Below are positions 16,504-26,001 of a stretch of DNA of 34,227 nucleotides, piece after piece. Within the stretch, counting starts at the first letter, position 1. Every line of letters begins with the position of its first letter. Where the stretch lies: positions 1 to 34,227 of the forward strand of contig JAGYJZ010000016.1 of NCBI GenBank assembly GCA_018401875.1, read 5' to 3'. The DNA is from Salibacteraceae bacterium. Its GTDB lineage: Bacteria > Bacteroidota > Bacteroidia > Flavobacteriales_G > Salibacteraceae. The notes under the pieces are model-generated. The model had not been told where the DNA came from. It worked only from the letters and a program-made list of their open reading frames with translations, and searched no databases. The position numbers were made by a program, and so were the translations under genes.

Positions 16504-18762
16504 TTATGGTTTGAAGTAAAATCGCCTTCGTTTATGTTCAACCTCAACGGTGAACCAACCGGCCTCAGTTGCGCTATTCAATTGTGCGTTTATGAAAGAG
16601 AGGTCGTTCGCGCTCAGTCGAAATGAAACTGTTTGGGCTGCTCCCGTTTCTAAATCAACTTTTTCGAAGCCACGCAATTGTTTAACTGGAGGAGTAATCG
16701 ATGCAACTTCATCCGAAACATACAACTGCACTACATCCTTTCCCGACCTCACCCCGCTATTCGATAGGGTGACTATGATTTCAAGTTCTTCATCTGCACG
16801 CAAGGTGTCTTCACTCAACTTCATTTCAGAATATTCAAACTGCGTATAGCTCAAACCCTCACCAAACGACCATTGCGGATTGTATCCATTGCTGCCGTAG
16901 TTTTTGTCTACTTCTTCTGATTTTTTGTGATCATACGTTAAAAAATCATTGACGTATCTCGGGTAAGTAAACGGCAAATGTCCGCTAGGATTTACTTTAC
17001 CAAACAGAACATCTGCCAAGGCTGCGCCACCCATGCTTCCCGGTTGATAGGCTAAAACTACGGCTTGGCAGCGATCAACAAAGGAAGAAATGATGCGAGG
17101 CCGGCCTTCAACCAGCACTAAGATGACCGGCTTCCCCACAGCGATGGCTGTTTCTGCCAAGGTCAGCTGCGCAGCTGAAAGGGTTAAGTCGCGAATGTCT
17201 CCGGGTTTCTCTGCCGATGGTTTTTCGCCTAAACAGAGCACAATAACGTCACTTTTGAGCGCATCAGAAGTCATCGTTGAACGGTTCACTATAGAATCTT
17301 CATTGCATCCGATGTGATACATTGCAGTGGCTGAATGTGCTAGAATGGCTTGATAAATAGTTCGTTCATCTTCTTGTTCAATAATGGTATCATTTCCCTG
17401 CCAAGTGCGTGTCCACGGGCCGTTCAAATAACTGAGGCTGTTTCCTGCCGGACCTACTACAAGAACGTTCATGTCAGTGCTGAGGGGCAAAATATGCTTT
17501 TCATTTTTTAGCAGTGTTATGGCTTCTGACGCTGCTTGATAGGCAATTTTTGCGTGGGATTCTCCTCCAAATCTGAGGTCAGCATCAAGCGGCAAAGCAA
17601 GTGGGTTATCAAATAGACCCAAATCATATTTAAGCTGAAGAATTCTTCGCACTGAGGAATCAATGCGCGTTTCTGAAACTTCACCCTTCTTGACCAAATC
17701 CACCAAGGCTGCGCAAAATCGAAAGTCGTTGGGCACCATACTCATGTCAATACCAGCATCTATGGCGATGGCAACGGCCTCTCTGTTATCGTGAGCTACC
17801 CGATGTATGGTGTGTAATCGTTCAATATCGCCCCAGTCAGAAAGCACAATACCCTCAAAACCCAACTCTTCTCTCAATACGTTGCGAAGCAAATACCCAT
17901 TGGCATGTCCCGGCACACCATTCAATTCGCCTGAGTTTACGATCAAAGTGCGCACACCTTGTTGAATTGCCTCTTGAAATGGCGGAAGGTAGATTTCTCT
18001 CAACGTGCGTTCGTCCATGTAGGCGGGTGTGCGGTCTTTTCCTGATTGTGGAGCGCTGTAGCCCACATAATGTTTCACGCACGCTGCTACAGAAGTGTTA
18101 TCTGATAAACTTTCGCCTTGGTAAGCGCGCACAGCTGCCGCACCCAATGTGGTGGTTAAATAAACATCTTCGCCATAGGTCTCAAAAAACTGCGACCACA
18201 GCGGTTGACGACCAACATCCACGATGGGCGAAAACACCCAAGGAATCCCGCAACACCGTGTTTCGTAGGCAGTGGTTTTAGCAATTTCAGAGACCAAAGA
18301 AGGATTCCAACTTGCCGCTTGGGCGAGTTGATGCGGAAATAAGGTAGAATTGCGTGCGTAGTTTGCTCCATGAATGGCGTCAATTCCATACAAAACAGGA
18401 ATTTGAATCCGCGATTCTGACGCCATGTGCTGAATGGCAGAAATCACTGAAATCCATTCTTCTCTGCTGTGCGCCATGCGGCCGTTGTTGAGGAAAGACC
18501 CAACACCAAATTTCGAAATCGCTTCATGCAGTTTTTGGGAATCCACTTCAATGGGATATACAATAGAGCCGTTGTTTTTTTTGAGTACAACCTCGAGGTT
18601 GATTTGTGTCATTTGGCCCACCTTTTCTTCCAATGTCATGGAAGTCAGCAAGGCATCGATGCGTGCATTCGAGCCTTGTGGTTGAGCAATGGCGATTTCG
18701 CAACGCACAAGAACCATGACTAATGCAAGTGCTAGCCTAAGACGATTGTAATATGCATTCAT
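16504..18762 (-). CDS. periplasmic GH3 beta-glucosidase
   Basis: A 752-residue glycoside hydrolase family 3 enzyme (BglX-like length) that would release glucose from beta-glucan oligosaccharides. With the start MNAYYNRL a cleavable signal peptide ends near IAIAQ; no lipobox is present, so the periplasm is expected. In-frame ATGs at 18771 and 18804 are possible, the latter overlapping the symporter gene. GH3 blocks are LYGIDAIHGANY, FSPIVDVGRQPLW and TYGEDVYL, then the nucleophile Asp (residue 309 from this start) in GIVLSDWGD. The GH3_C domain follows, and a fibronectin-III-like domain ends the protein (about 650-752). It is the last gene after the Nudix-like regulator and SSS symporter, an arrangement that matches splitting oligosaccharides and importing the glucose. 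Confidence 0.93.
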   Translation of the reverse strand: MNAYYNRLRLALALVMVLVRCEIAIAQPQGSNARIDALLTSMTLEEKVGQMTQINLEVVLKKNNGSIVYPIEVDSQKLHEAISKFGVGSFLNNGRMAHSREEWISVISAIQHMASESRIQIPVLYGIDAIHGANYARNSTLFPHQLAQAASWNPSLVSEIAKTTAYETRCCGIPWVFSPIVDVGRQPLWSQFFETYGEDVYLTTTLGAAAVRAYQGESLSDNTSVAACVKHYVGYSAPQSGKDRTPAYMDERTLREIYLPPFQEAIQQGVRTLIVNSGELNGVPGHANGYLLRNVLREELGFEGIVLSDWGDIERLHTIHRVAHDNREAVAIAIDAGIDMSMVPNDFRFCAALVDLVKKGEVSETRIDSSVRRILQLKYDLGLFDNPLALPLDADLRFGGESHAKIAYQAASEAITLLKNEKHILPLSTDMNVLVVGPAGNSLSYLNGPWTRTWQGNDTIIEQEDERTIYQAILAHSATAMYHIGCNEDSIVNRSTMTSDALKSDVIVLCLGEKPSAEKPGDIRDLTLSAAQLTLAETAIAVGKPVILVLVEGRPRIISSFVDRCQAVVLAYQPGSMGGAALADVLFGKVNPSGHLPFTYPRYVNDFLTYDHKKSEEVDKNYGSNGYNPQWSFGEGLSYTQFEYSEMKLSEDTLRADEELEIIVTLSNSGVRSGKDVVQLYVSDEVASITPPVKQLRGFEKVDLETGAAQTVSFRLSANDLSFINAQLNSATEAGWFTVEVEHKRRRFYFKP

Positions 18763-18775
18763 CAAAATCATGCTG

Positions 18776-20416
18776 CTATCTGAAGACAATCCATATAACA
18801 GCAACCAAGATGAGCAGTCCAGCGGTTAAAAAGGCGTTCACTCTTTTATAGCCCAAAGAAGAAGGCGCGTAGGTGACCAAATGGAGGTTGGGGTTTTCAT
18901 CTGATTTAGTCATTAAGCTCACTGAAATCAATATCATTGAGCAGAGGACAAACAAAATCAACGCGAAATGCAAGAAATTTATATCTGCCACGAAGTGCAA
19001 GACTCCATGCGCATCGAGGCTTGATTTGTTTAGTTCTAAAATCAAGCGAATTACTCCGATCACAGCACCCGTAATCAACGCAGACATGGCGCCTGCAGAA
19101 TTTATTCGTTTCATAAAGAGTCCGAGCAAAAAAACCGCAGCAATGGGCGGAGCGATATAGGCTTGAATGCTTTGCAGTTTTTGAAAAAGTCCACCTTCAA
19201 TGATGTTGAGCATGGGTATCCACGCGAGCCCTAGCACGACTAAAACCACCGTTGCTAATTGTCCAACCACAACCAATTTTTTCTCACTGCAATGCGGGTC
19301 GTATTTTTTATAAATATCGATAGTAAACAATGAGGAGCACGAGTTAAACACCGAGCTCAACGAACTCATCAATGCTGCCAACAAACCAGCAATTACGAGT
19401 CCTTTTAATCCACTCGGCAACAACTGCATTACCAACACAGGCAGCGCTGCATCGTATTGTTCTTTACCGTCAATCATCGGGAAAGAGATAATCGCATCAG
19501 GCCCTGTTGAGAGCGCGTAAGCAATCACTCCTGGAAGCACGAAGATGAAGAGTGGAAGCATTTTGAGGTAACCAGCGAAGATGGTCCCTTTTCTCGCATT
19601 CTCTAAATCCTTGGCCGCCAATACGCGTTGCACGATGAATTGATCAGTGCACCAATACCAAACCCCTAATATGGGTGCTCCAAACAAAATACCTGTCCAT
19701 GGAAATTCCGGGTCACTCAGTGGTCGCCAAAGCGAAAGGTACGAGGCTTCTGTTTTTTGTGCTAATCCATCCATTCCTCCCACATGATCTAGCCCATAAA
19801 ACGTAAGGGCCAATGAACCACCAACCAGAATAAACATCTGAATAAGGTCGGTATAAACTACAGCTTTTAAACCACCGAGCACCGTGTAGGCACCAGTAAT
19901 CAAGACAATTAAAATCGCCCCGGTCCAAAAGTCAATGCCCAATAATGCCGTGAAGACAATTCCTCCTGCAGCGATGGTTACTGAAATTTTAGTCAATACG
20001 TAAGCGATGATAGACACCCAACTCAAGTAGCCGCGGGCAGCAGGATTGTAGCGCAATTCCAAAAACTCAGGCATTGTAAAAACGCCACTTTTAAGATAGA
20101 ATGGCACGAACAGCCAACCCAAAATCAAGAGAATAAGTGCGGCCAAAATTTCGAATTGGGCGGCCACAAAATCGCCCGAAGCGCCTTGGCCCGCCAAGCC
20201 AACCATATGCTCAGAGCCAATATTGGATGCAAACAACGAAGCACCAATCACAAACCAGCTGAGGTCTCGGCCACCTAAGAAATAGTCCTCCGAGTTTTTA
20301 AATGAAGCCTCTTTGGCTGATTTGTTTTTTCTCACCACCTTGTAGGCGATGAATAAAATCAACAAAAAATAGCCGATGATAATGCCAATATCTAAGGTGT
20401 CAAGCTTAAAACCCAT
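18776..20416 (-). CDS. SSS-family sodium/sugar symporter (SGLT-like)
   Basis: A 546-residue inner-membrane transporter of the sodium:solute symporter family with about 13-14 hydrophobic segments. Features typical of the glucose/galactose (SGLT) branch are visible: the early SEDYFLGGRDLSWFVIGASL block, SNIGSEHMVGLAGQG, the GGLKAVVYTDLIQ segment, and PGVIAYAL in the middle. These carriers bring a monosaccharide in with Na+. The gene sits between a sugar-responsive-type regulator (49 bp upstream) and a GH3 beta-glucosidase (13 bp downstream), so glucose is the likely substrate. This pairing would let the cell import glucose without a phosphotransferase system and so need the cytosolic kinase at 5091-5954. 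Confidence 0.92.
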   Translation of the reverse strand: MGFKLDTLDIGIIIGYFLLILFIAYKVVRKNKSAKEASFKNSEDYFLGGRDLSWFVIGASLFASNIGSEHMVGLAGQGASGDFVAAQFEILAALILLILGWLFVPFYLKSGVFTMPEFLELRYNPAARGYLSWVSIIAYVLTKISVTIAAGGIVFTALLGIDFWTGAILIVLITGAYTVLGGLKAVVYTDLIQMFILVGGSLALTFYGLDHVGGMDGLAQKTEASYLSLWRPLSDPEFPWTGILFGAPILGVWYWCTDQFIVQRVLAAKDLENARKGTIFAGYLKMLPLFIFVLPGVIAYALSTGPDAIISFPMIDGKEQYDAALPVLVMQLLPSGLKGLVIAGLLAALMSSLSSVFNSCSSLFTIDIYKKYDPHCSEKKLVVVGQLATVVLVVLGLAWIPMLNIIEGGLFQKLQSIQAYIAPPIAAVFLLGLFMKRINSAGAMSALITGAVIGVIRLILELNKSSLDAHGVLHFVADINFLHFALILFVLCSMILISVSLMTKSDENPNLHLVTYAPSSLGYKRVNAFLTAGLLILVAVIWIVFR

Positions 20417-20465
20417 TGCTTATTAGTTGCTTAAAATGAAGGCTTACCAGCGCTCACATCAAAGG

Positions 20466-21218
20466 TTAAAGTCCGAAGGAAAAGCCCTTTGCCAAGAGTC
20501 GTTTATACGCCTCTTCATCAAATGAAAACAAACGACCTGGGCGATGCGGCACGTCAGACTGAAGCTCATTCAAATCTTTCAATAGGCCCATGCTCAATAT
20601 TCTCTTGCGAAAATTTGCTTTATCAAACTGCTCGTCTAAGATGGCTTCATAAAGGGCTTGCATTTCGCCAAGGGTAAATTTTGTTGGCAACAAATGAAAA
20701 CCGATTGGCTGGTGCCTCACCCTTTCGCGCAGTGCATCCAAGGCTTCATCAACAATCTTTCGGTGATCAAATGCAAGTTCAGGCAAGTCGTGCACATCCA
20801 CCCAAAACACATTATCAGCCCACGATTTAGCTAACGGCCGATACTTGTCTACATTAATCAACGCGTAAAACCCAATCGTGGCAACCCTTCCAATGGGATG
20901 ACGATCAACCTTGCCATAACATTTCGTTTGGTTCATTCTAACCGATCGAATGCCCGTGAGATCTTTCAAAACCCGCACCGCTGCAGAGTCAACATCCTCG
21001 TTAGGGTAGACCAAGTCGCCTGGAAGCGCCATTTTCCCTAAATGAGGTTCCGCACCGCGCTCAATCACCAAGAGCTTAATTCCTTTTTCATGGTATCCTA
21101 ATATTACACAGTCAACAGACATGGCAAATTGGAAAAATTTTTCAATTGGAATTTTGTAGAATGCGCTGAACTGATGCCCTAAAACATCTTCAATAATTTC
21201 AGTTTTATTATCCTTCAT
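20466..21218 (-). CDS. second Nudix-like / winged-helix transcriptional regulator
   Basis: A 250-residue paralogue of the protein at 7107-7820. A Nudix-like domain spans about 32-165; its box (from G67, GDLVYPNEDVDSAAVRVL then KDLTG) again lacks the catalytic acidic REUxEE residues. The C-terminal winged helix (about 175-250) starts HLLPTKFTLGEMQALYEAI. Shared blocks with the first regulator include SVDCV, ALPGDLV, LAFDH, LLP-KFTL and NFRK. An N-terminal extension of about 20 residues is particular to this copy. It heads the regulator-symporter-GH3 operon and is divergent from susC, so local control of the glucan locus is the natural inference. The ligand may be glucose or an early metabolite, which is unproven. 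Confidence 0.85.
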   Translation of the reverse strand: MKDNKTEIIEDVLGHQFSAFYKIPIEKFFQFAMSVDCVILGYHEKGIKLLVIERGAEPHLGKMALPGDLVYPNEDVDSAAVRVLKDLTGIRSVRMNQTKCYGKVDRHPIGRVATIGFYALINVDKYRPLAKSWADNVFWVDVHDLPELAFDHRKIVDEALDALRERVRHQPIGFHLLPTKFTLGEMQALYEAILDEQFDKANFRKRILSMGLLKDLNELQSDVPHRPGRLFSFDEEAYKRLLAKGFSFGL

Positions 21219-21236
21219 GGTCTTTGAGGTTGGTGG

Positions 21237-21244
21237 CGAAAGTA
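21237..21244 (-). promoter_or_regulatory. possible promoter box of the regulator-symporter-GH3 operon
   Basis: Minus-strand TACTTTCG (one mismatch to TAnnTTTG), 18 bp before the regulator ATG. Confidence 0.4.
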
Positions 21245-21345
21245 GTTGTTGGGCTTAGCTGTTCTATTATCTAATTGTTAAGCAAACCGCGATTTTGGAA
21301 AATCACGACCGATTTCAAAACGCAATTTAAAAAAAAATTCAGTAA

Positions 21346-21360
21346 TGGTACTTTACACCA
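21346..21360. promoter_or_regulatory. candidate operator before susC
   Basis: TGGT-ACTTTAC-ACCA: 4-bp perfect arms. The inner positions GGTAC and ACACC pair at three of five positions and otherwise keep purine/pyrimidine symmetry. It ends 9 bp before the susC promoter-like box, the same geometry as the gap and zwf operators, but with a different sequence. The arms are short, so this is a candidate only, for binding by the adjacent second regulator. Confidence 0.35.
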
Positions 21361-21369
21361 AAAGTTTTG

Positions 21370-21377
21370 TATTCTTG
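21370..21377 (+). promoter_or_regulatory. possible promoter box of the susCD operon
   Basis: TATTCTTG (TAnnTTTG with one mismatch), 22 bp before the chosen susC ATG at 21400. Confidence 0.4.
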
Positions 21378-21399
21378 TCTTTCTAAACCTATTCTAACT

Positions 21400-24300
21400 A
21401 TGTTCAAAAAGATCCTTCTCACCCTGATAATAGGGGCTTTAAGCTCAGTTATCACAGCTCAACAAACGACCATTACAGGTCAAATAAAGGATGAGTCTGG
21501 CATTACTATACCAGGAGTAACCATAGTTGAAAAAGGCACAACAAACGGAACAGTGAGCGATATGGATGGAAATTACTCCATCAAAGTGACCGAATCGCCT
21601 ACCACAAAATTATTGTACACATTTATTGGTTTTGCGCCCAAAGAGCTGGTCGTTGCTGGGCGAACTAAAATTGACGTTGAAATGGAGCCTAGCGTAGCTG
21701 CTCTAGATGAAGTAGTTGTAGTTGGTTACGGAACTTCTACCAAAAAAGAACTAACCGGTGCTACATCAAAAGTGAGCGGTGAAAGTATTGAACGGCTCAA
21801 CATACCTCGAATGGACCAAGCGTTGCAAGGTCAAGTGTCTGGTGTTACCATCAACACCAACTCGGGTTCGCCAGGAGGTTCGTCCAGTATTCGAATCAGG
21901 GGACTTTCCACATTTGGTGATAACGATCCGTTGATTTTGGTGGATGGCGTTGTATATGACAGCGAAGGTTTAAATGCCCTTAATCCAAATGATATTGAGT
22001 CTATCAACGTACTCAAAGATGCAACCGCAGGTATATATGGAGTGCGCGCTGCGAATGGCGTAATCATTATTGAAACCAAGAAAGGAAAAGCCAACTCAAA
22101 GCCTCAATTTGAGGTCAGTTCTTACTACGGAATCCAGCAAGCCTCAAAACGACTCGACCTCCTTAATGCCCAAGAATACGCAGTAATTAAAAATGAGATG
22201 TTTGCTAATGGTGGAGAAACTGTGCCTTTTGCTAATACTGATTTGGGTGCTGGTACAGACTGGCAAGATGAGGTGTTTACTACGGCTGCCATCAGCAATT
22301 ACAATGTTTCAATGTCGGGCGGTACGAAAAGCACAACATATTCTGTGGGTGGATCATACTTCACACAAGATGGCATTGTAGGTGGCGATAAGTCCAACTT
22401 TTCGCGCTACAACGCCAGGGTAAATATCAGCACCGAATTGTCTGAAAAACTCAAACTCAATAGTGTTCTTCTTTACACACACGAAAGCAGAAATACGCTT
22501 CCTGAAAACGGAATAGGCTCAGTTCTTTATAACACAGTGAATGCCTTTCCTACCGATCCTGTTATCTCACCTGATGGAAATTATAGCTACTTAGAAGAAG
22601 TGAGTGACATCATTAACCCCATCGCTCAGATGGAAAATACCCACAACAATTCTTTGGTAGATAAGATTGTGGGTAAAGAGGAATTGGTGTACAAAATCAA
22701 CAAGGACTTCGATTTCACTAACCGCATCAATTACAACTACGCGTTGGTCGACACAAAAGTGTTCTCGCCATTGGCTTGGTATGGACCCGGAAAAGCACAA
22801 AACTCTGCCATCAACGAAGATCTAGACCCGTCATTGGTTGAAATTGGCGATAGTGTTTTTATTGAACGCGGAGCGAGCGTTTTCGAGCAAAGAGCAACTT
22901 ACCTCGATTTAAACTTTGAAAGTTTCCTAAACTACAGCCATGTGTTTAACACTGACCATACGGTAAAAGGAACATTGGGCGCATCTGTTTTCACCCGGCA
23001 AGGTGCTGGATTAAACGGAACTGCCTTCAACATTCCAAACAATTCTGAAGATTACGCAGACATTTCAGCGAACCAAGCTCCCGGTGGTTTCCTAAATAAT
23101 GTTGGTTCTTTCCAATTCGAAGAGCGTTTATTGTCATCGTTCCTTCGCGCTGAATACGGCTACAAATACAAGTATTTGATCTCAGGTTTGATCCGAAGAG
23201 ATGGCTCAACGAAGTTTGGTCCAAACAATCGCTATGGCATTTTTCCAACGGTTTCAGGAGCTTGGGTGTTCTCTGAGGAAGATTTCTTCACTGTTCCTAT
23301 CATCACTTTTGCAAAACTTCGAGCGAGTTATGGGGTATCAGGAAATGATCAAATCCCAAACTTTGCCTATCGAGCGCAGCTCAACGGAGAAGGAGTTTAT
23401 GTGTTTAATGATGTCATCACCCAAGGTGTAGCATTGGGCAGGGCTTCAAACCCCGACCTGAGATGGGAAACCACGCGCCAACTCAATATTGGAGTCGACC
23501 TTACCTTTTGGGAGTCATTTAACTTTACCACAAACTTTTTCTTAAAAAACACTTACGATCTGCTTTTTCAACCTGATGTTTCTGCTGTTATTGGCTCCTA
23601 TGGCCCTGGCGGGCAGCCACCGATCATCAACGCAGGTGACGTCTCTAACCGAGGTATAGAGTTGGAATTGGGATATTCTACAGATCCGCGCAAAGCACTT
23701 GTGTTTTCTTCAAATTTCAACATGACGGCCATCAGCAACAAAGTAACCGCAGTGCCTGACGGTGTTGACTTTTTACCCGGAGCATCGTTTGGCGTAGGAG
23801 GCAATATTGCAACTCGTTTTGAAGAAGGATTTGCTATTGGTTATTTCAACGGGTTCGAGACAGACGGAATATTCCAATCGCAAGAAGAGATCGACAATGC
23901 AGATGTCGTGCAACAAGGAGCGCAAGTGGGCGATTTAAGGTTTGTTGACCAAAATGGAGATGGTGTTATAAACTTCAATGACGAATCTGATAAGGTAGCA
24001 ATTGGATCTCCAATACCTGACTTTACCTTCGGACTAAACGTCAATGTAAGGTATATGGGATTTGATTTATCTGCAAACGTTTACTCTGCCATCGGACAAG
24101 AAATTATCCGAAACTACGAGCGGCAGCAGCCTTATGCCAATCAATTGGATTACGTGATTGATCGTTGGACCGGTGGTAATCCGTCAGAAGTAAATCCACG
24201 GGTGACAACTTCATCTACACAGAACACCGTTTTCTCCGATTATTATGTTGAAGACGGCTCGTTCGTTCGATTAAGAAATATTCAACTTGGATACACTATT

Positions 24301-24498
24301 TCGAAATCGCTTCTGGAAAAAATCAAAGTGGAATCCGTTAGAGTGTACATTTCAGCCAACAACCTTATCACCCTTACCAATTACATGGGCTTCGACCCCG
24401 ACATTGGATCAGCAGGAGGAACTTTAGCCGCAGGAGTCGACTATGGTTTCTATCCGCAAGCACGAACATTCATGGGAGGTATCAACCTAAAATTTTAA
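21400..24498 (+). CDS. susC: SusC-type TonB-dependent glycan transporter
   Basis: A 1032-residue outer-membrane TonB-dependent transporter. I chose ATG 21400 because MFKKILLTLIIGAL starts a normal signal peptide ending near TAQ; the frame is open upstream only to a TTG. A carboxypeptidase-regulatory-like domain follows (GQIKDESGITIPGVTI), then a TonB-box-like DEVVVVGYG stretch, the plug (ALQGQVSGV, IRIRGLSTFGDNDPLILVDG, the ATAGIYGVRAANGVI block), and a long beta barrel ending in an aromatic residue (INLKF). It imports oligosaccharides in complex with the SusD encoded 3 bp downstream. The neighbouring GH16 and GH3 enzymes point to a beta-1,3-glucan such as laminarin. Confidence 0.96.
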   Translation: MFKKILLTLIIGALSSVITAQQTTITGQIKDESGITIPGVTIVEKGTTNGTVSDMDGNYSIKVTESPTTKLLYTFIGFAPKELVVAGRTKIDVEMEPSVAALDEVVVVGYGTSTKKELTGATSKVSGESIERLNIPRMDQALQGQVSGVTINTNSGSPGGSSSIRIRGLSTFGDNDPLILVDGVVYDSEGLNALNPNDIESINVLKDATAGIYGVRAANGVIIIETKKGKANSKPQFEVSSYYGIQQASKRLDLLNAQEYAVIKNEMFANGGETVPFANTDLGAGTDWQDEVFTTAAISNYNVSMSGGTKSTTYSVGGSYFTQDGIVGGDKSNFSRYNARVNISTELSEKLKLNSVLLYTHESRNTLPENGIGSVLYNTVNAFPTDPVISPDGNYSYLEEVSDIINPIAQMENTHNNSLVDKIVGKEELVYKINKDFDFTNRINYNYALVDTKVFSPLAWYGPGKAQNSAINEDLDPSLVEIGDSVFIERGASVFEQRATYLDLNFESFLNYSHVFNTDHTVKGTLGASVFTRQGAGLNGTAFNIPNNSEDYADISANQAPGGFLNNVGSFQFEERLLSSFLRAEYGYKYKYLISGLIRRDGSTKFGPNNRYGIFPTVSGAWVFSEEDFFTVPIITFAKLRASYGVSGNDQIPNFAYRAQLNGEGVYVFNDVITQGVALGRASNPDLRWETTRQLNIGVDLTFWESFNFTTNFFLKNTYDLLFQPDVSAVIGSYGPGGQPPIINAGDVSNRGIELELGYSTDPRKALVFSSNFNMTAISNKVTAVPDGVDFLPGASFGVGGNIATRFEEGFAIGYFNGFETDGIFQSQEEIDNADVVQQGAQVGDLRFVDQNGDGVINFNDESDKVAIGSPIPDFTFGLNVNVRYMGFDLSANVYSAIGQEIIRNYERQQPYANQLDYVIDRWTGGNPSEVNPRVTTSSTQNTVFSDYYVEDGSFVRLRNIQLGYTISKSLLEKIKVESVRVYISANNLITLTNYMGFDPDIGSAGGTLAAGVDYGFYPQARTFMGGINLKF

Positions 24499-24501
24499 GT
24501 T

Positions 24502-25983
24502 ATGAAGACATTAAACATCAAAATATTTTCTATCACTGCCTTTGCTCTTTTGGCATTAACCGTTGGGTGTAAAAAGTTTCTTGACATTGACCCACTCTTT
24601 ACCCAAGACGCTGAAAACTATTTTCAAAATCCAGGCGATTATGATTTAGCATTGATCGGAGCCTACGACTTGCTTCAAGGTTCATTCTTAAATGTATGGA
24701 TCGGAGAAATTGCTTCTGACAATTCAATCGCTGGTGGCGAAAGTGTAAATGACACCAAAGGCTTACACGAAATTGACGACATGATTCACGGTGGGGTGAA
24801 CATTGAGCTGCGCCAAGTATTTCGATGGAACTATGCCGGTATAACACGGGCAAATTACATCCTTCAAAATAAAGACAATATTGATTTTGACGGTAAAGAA
24901 GTGATTTTAGCAGAAACACGCTTTCTGCGAGCTTATTACTATTTCCAACTTGTCAAATTCTTTGGTGATGTACCGTTGATTATTGACGAACGCCTTGGCG
25001 TTGACGAGGTGCAAGACCTCGAACGAACTCCGAAAAGTGAAGTTTACGCACAAATTGAAGCTGACCTCGAATACGCGAGTGGAATTTTAGACTGGACAAA
25101 TCCAGTGAAAGGACGCGCCACAAAAGGGGCCGCCTTATCTTTTCTCGGCAAAGTGTATTTATATCAAGATAAATTTACCGAAGCTGCATCAACATTAGAC
25201 CAAGTCATAGCCGAAGGCGGATACAGCCTGATTCCTGACTTTAACCAATTATTTACTGTTGGAAACGAAAATCACTCTGAAACGGTTTTTGATGTTGAGT
25301 ACAGCGGATTAGAGGGCGGAAGCTACGATTGCCTTATTTGTTTAGAAGGAAACGCAGCACCCGGTTTCCACGGAATTCGCCAGTACAATGGCCCTGTGTA
25401 TGGCGATGGAAATAGCTACAACTTGCCCACGCAAGAACTGTACGATGCCTTCAGCAGCAATGATTTGAGGCGTGATGCCTCCATTTTAGACATCGATGCT
25501 TTTATCGCGGCTCAACCTAATTCAGGAGAAATTACCTACGCCATTGGAGGTGGCGGACACACCGGCTATTACAATAACAAATACATCAAAAAACAAGGCG
25601 AAATTGGTTTGCCAGACAATGACTTAACAAGCCCCGTGAATTATCGTGCAATTCGCTATGCCGATGTATTGCTCATGGCAGCCGAAGCGCACAATAGGGG
25701 CGCTGGAAATGACGCCAAAGCGCTCGAATATGTAAACCTTGTGCGCAGCAGAGTAAACATGCCAGCGCTAGCCAGCGGTGGGGCTCAGCTAACTCAAGAA
25801 ATTTGGAACGAGCGCAGGTTTGAACTTTCAGGTGAAGGTCATCGTTTCTTTGACTTGGTTAGAACCGGTCAAGCCGCTGATGCCATCGATGGCTTCACCT
25901 CGAATAAAAATGAATTATTTCCACTTCCACAGGTTGAGATCGACCTCGCTGGTGGCAACTGGAATCAAAACCCTGGTTACTAA
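24502..25983 (+). CDS. susD: SusD-type glycan-binding lipoprotein
   Basis: A 493-residue surface lipoprotein that caps the SusC barrel and captures glycan. The lipoprotein signal ends at Cys23 (LALTVGC), followed by KKFLDIDP, the usual N-terminal pattern. TPR-like helical segments are evident (ETRFLRAYYYFQLVKFFGDVP, KGAALSFLGKVYLYQ), and the C-terminal RagB/SusD block contains RYADVLLMAAEAHNR and ELSGEGHRFFDLVRTG. It starts 3 bp after the susC stop. The binding site cannot be read from sequence alone; glucan specificity is inferred from neighbours. Confidence 0.96.
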   Translation: MKTLNIKIFSITAFALLALTVGCKKFLDIDPLFTQDAENYFQNPGDYDLALIGAYDLLQGSFLNVWIGEIASDNSIAGGESVNDTKGLHEIDDMIHGGVNIELRQVFRWNYAGITRANYILQNKDNIDFDGKEVILAETRFLRAYYYFQLVKFFGDVPLIIDERLGVDEVQDLERTPKSEVYAQIEADLEYASGILDWTNPVKGRATKGAALSFLGKVYLYQDKFTEAASTLDQVIAEGGYSLIPDFNQLFTVGNENHSETVFDVEYSGLEGGSYDCLICLEGNAAPGFHGIRQYNGPVYGDGNSYNLPTQELYDAFSSNDLRRDASILDIDAFIAAQPNSGEITYAIGGGGHTGYYNNKYIKKQGEIGLPDNDLTSPVNYRAIRYADVLLMAAEAHNRGAGNDAKALEYVNLVRSRVNMPALASGGAQLTQEIWNERRFELSGEGHRFFDLVRTGQAADAIDGFTSNKNELFPLPQVEIDLAGGNWNQNPGY

Positions 25984-26001
25984 GATTTAATACTTTTAAT
26001 T

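Noticed and set aside
21367..21399. Upstream TTG start for susC adding 11 residues
   Set aside because: The signal peptide begins naturally at ATG 21400, and the extension would overlap the predicted promoter box.
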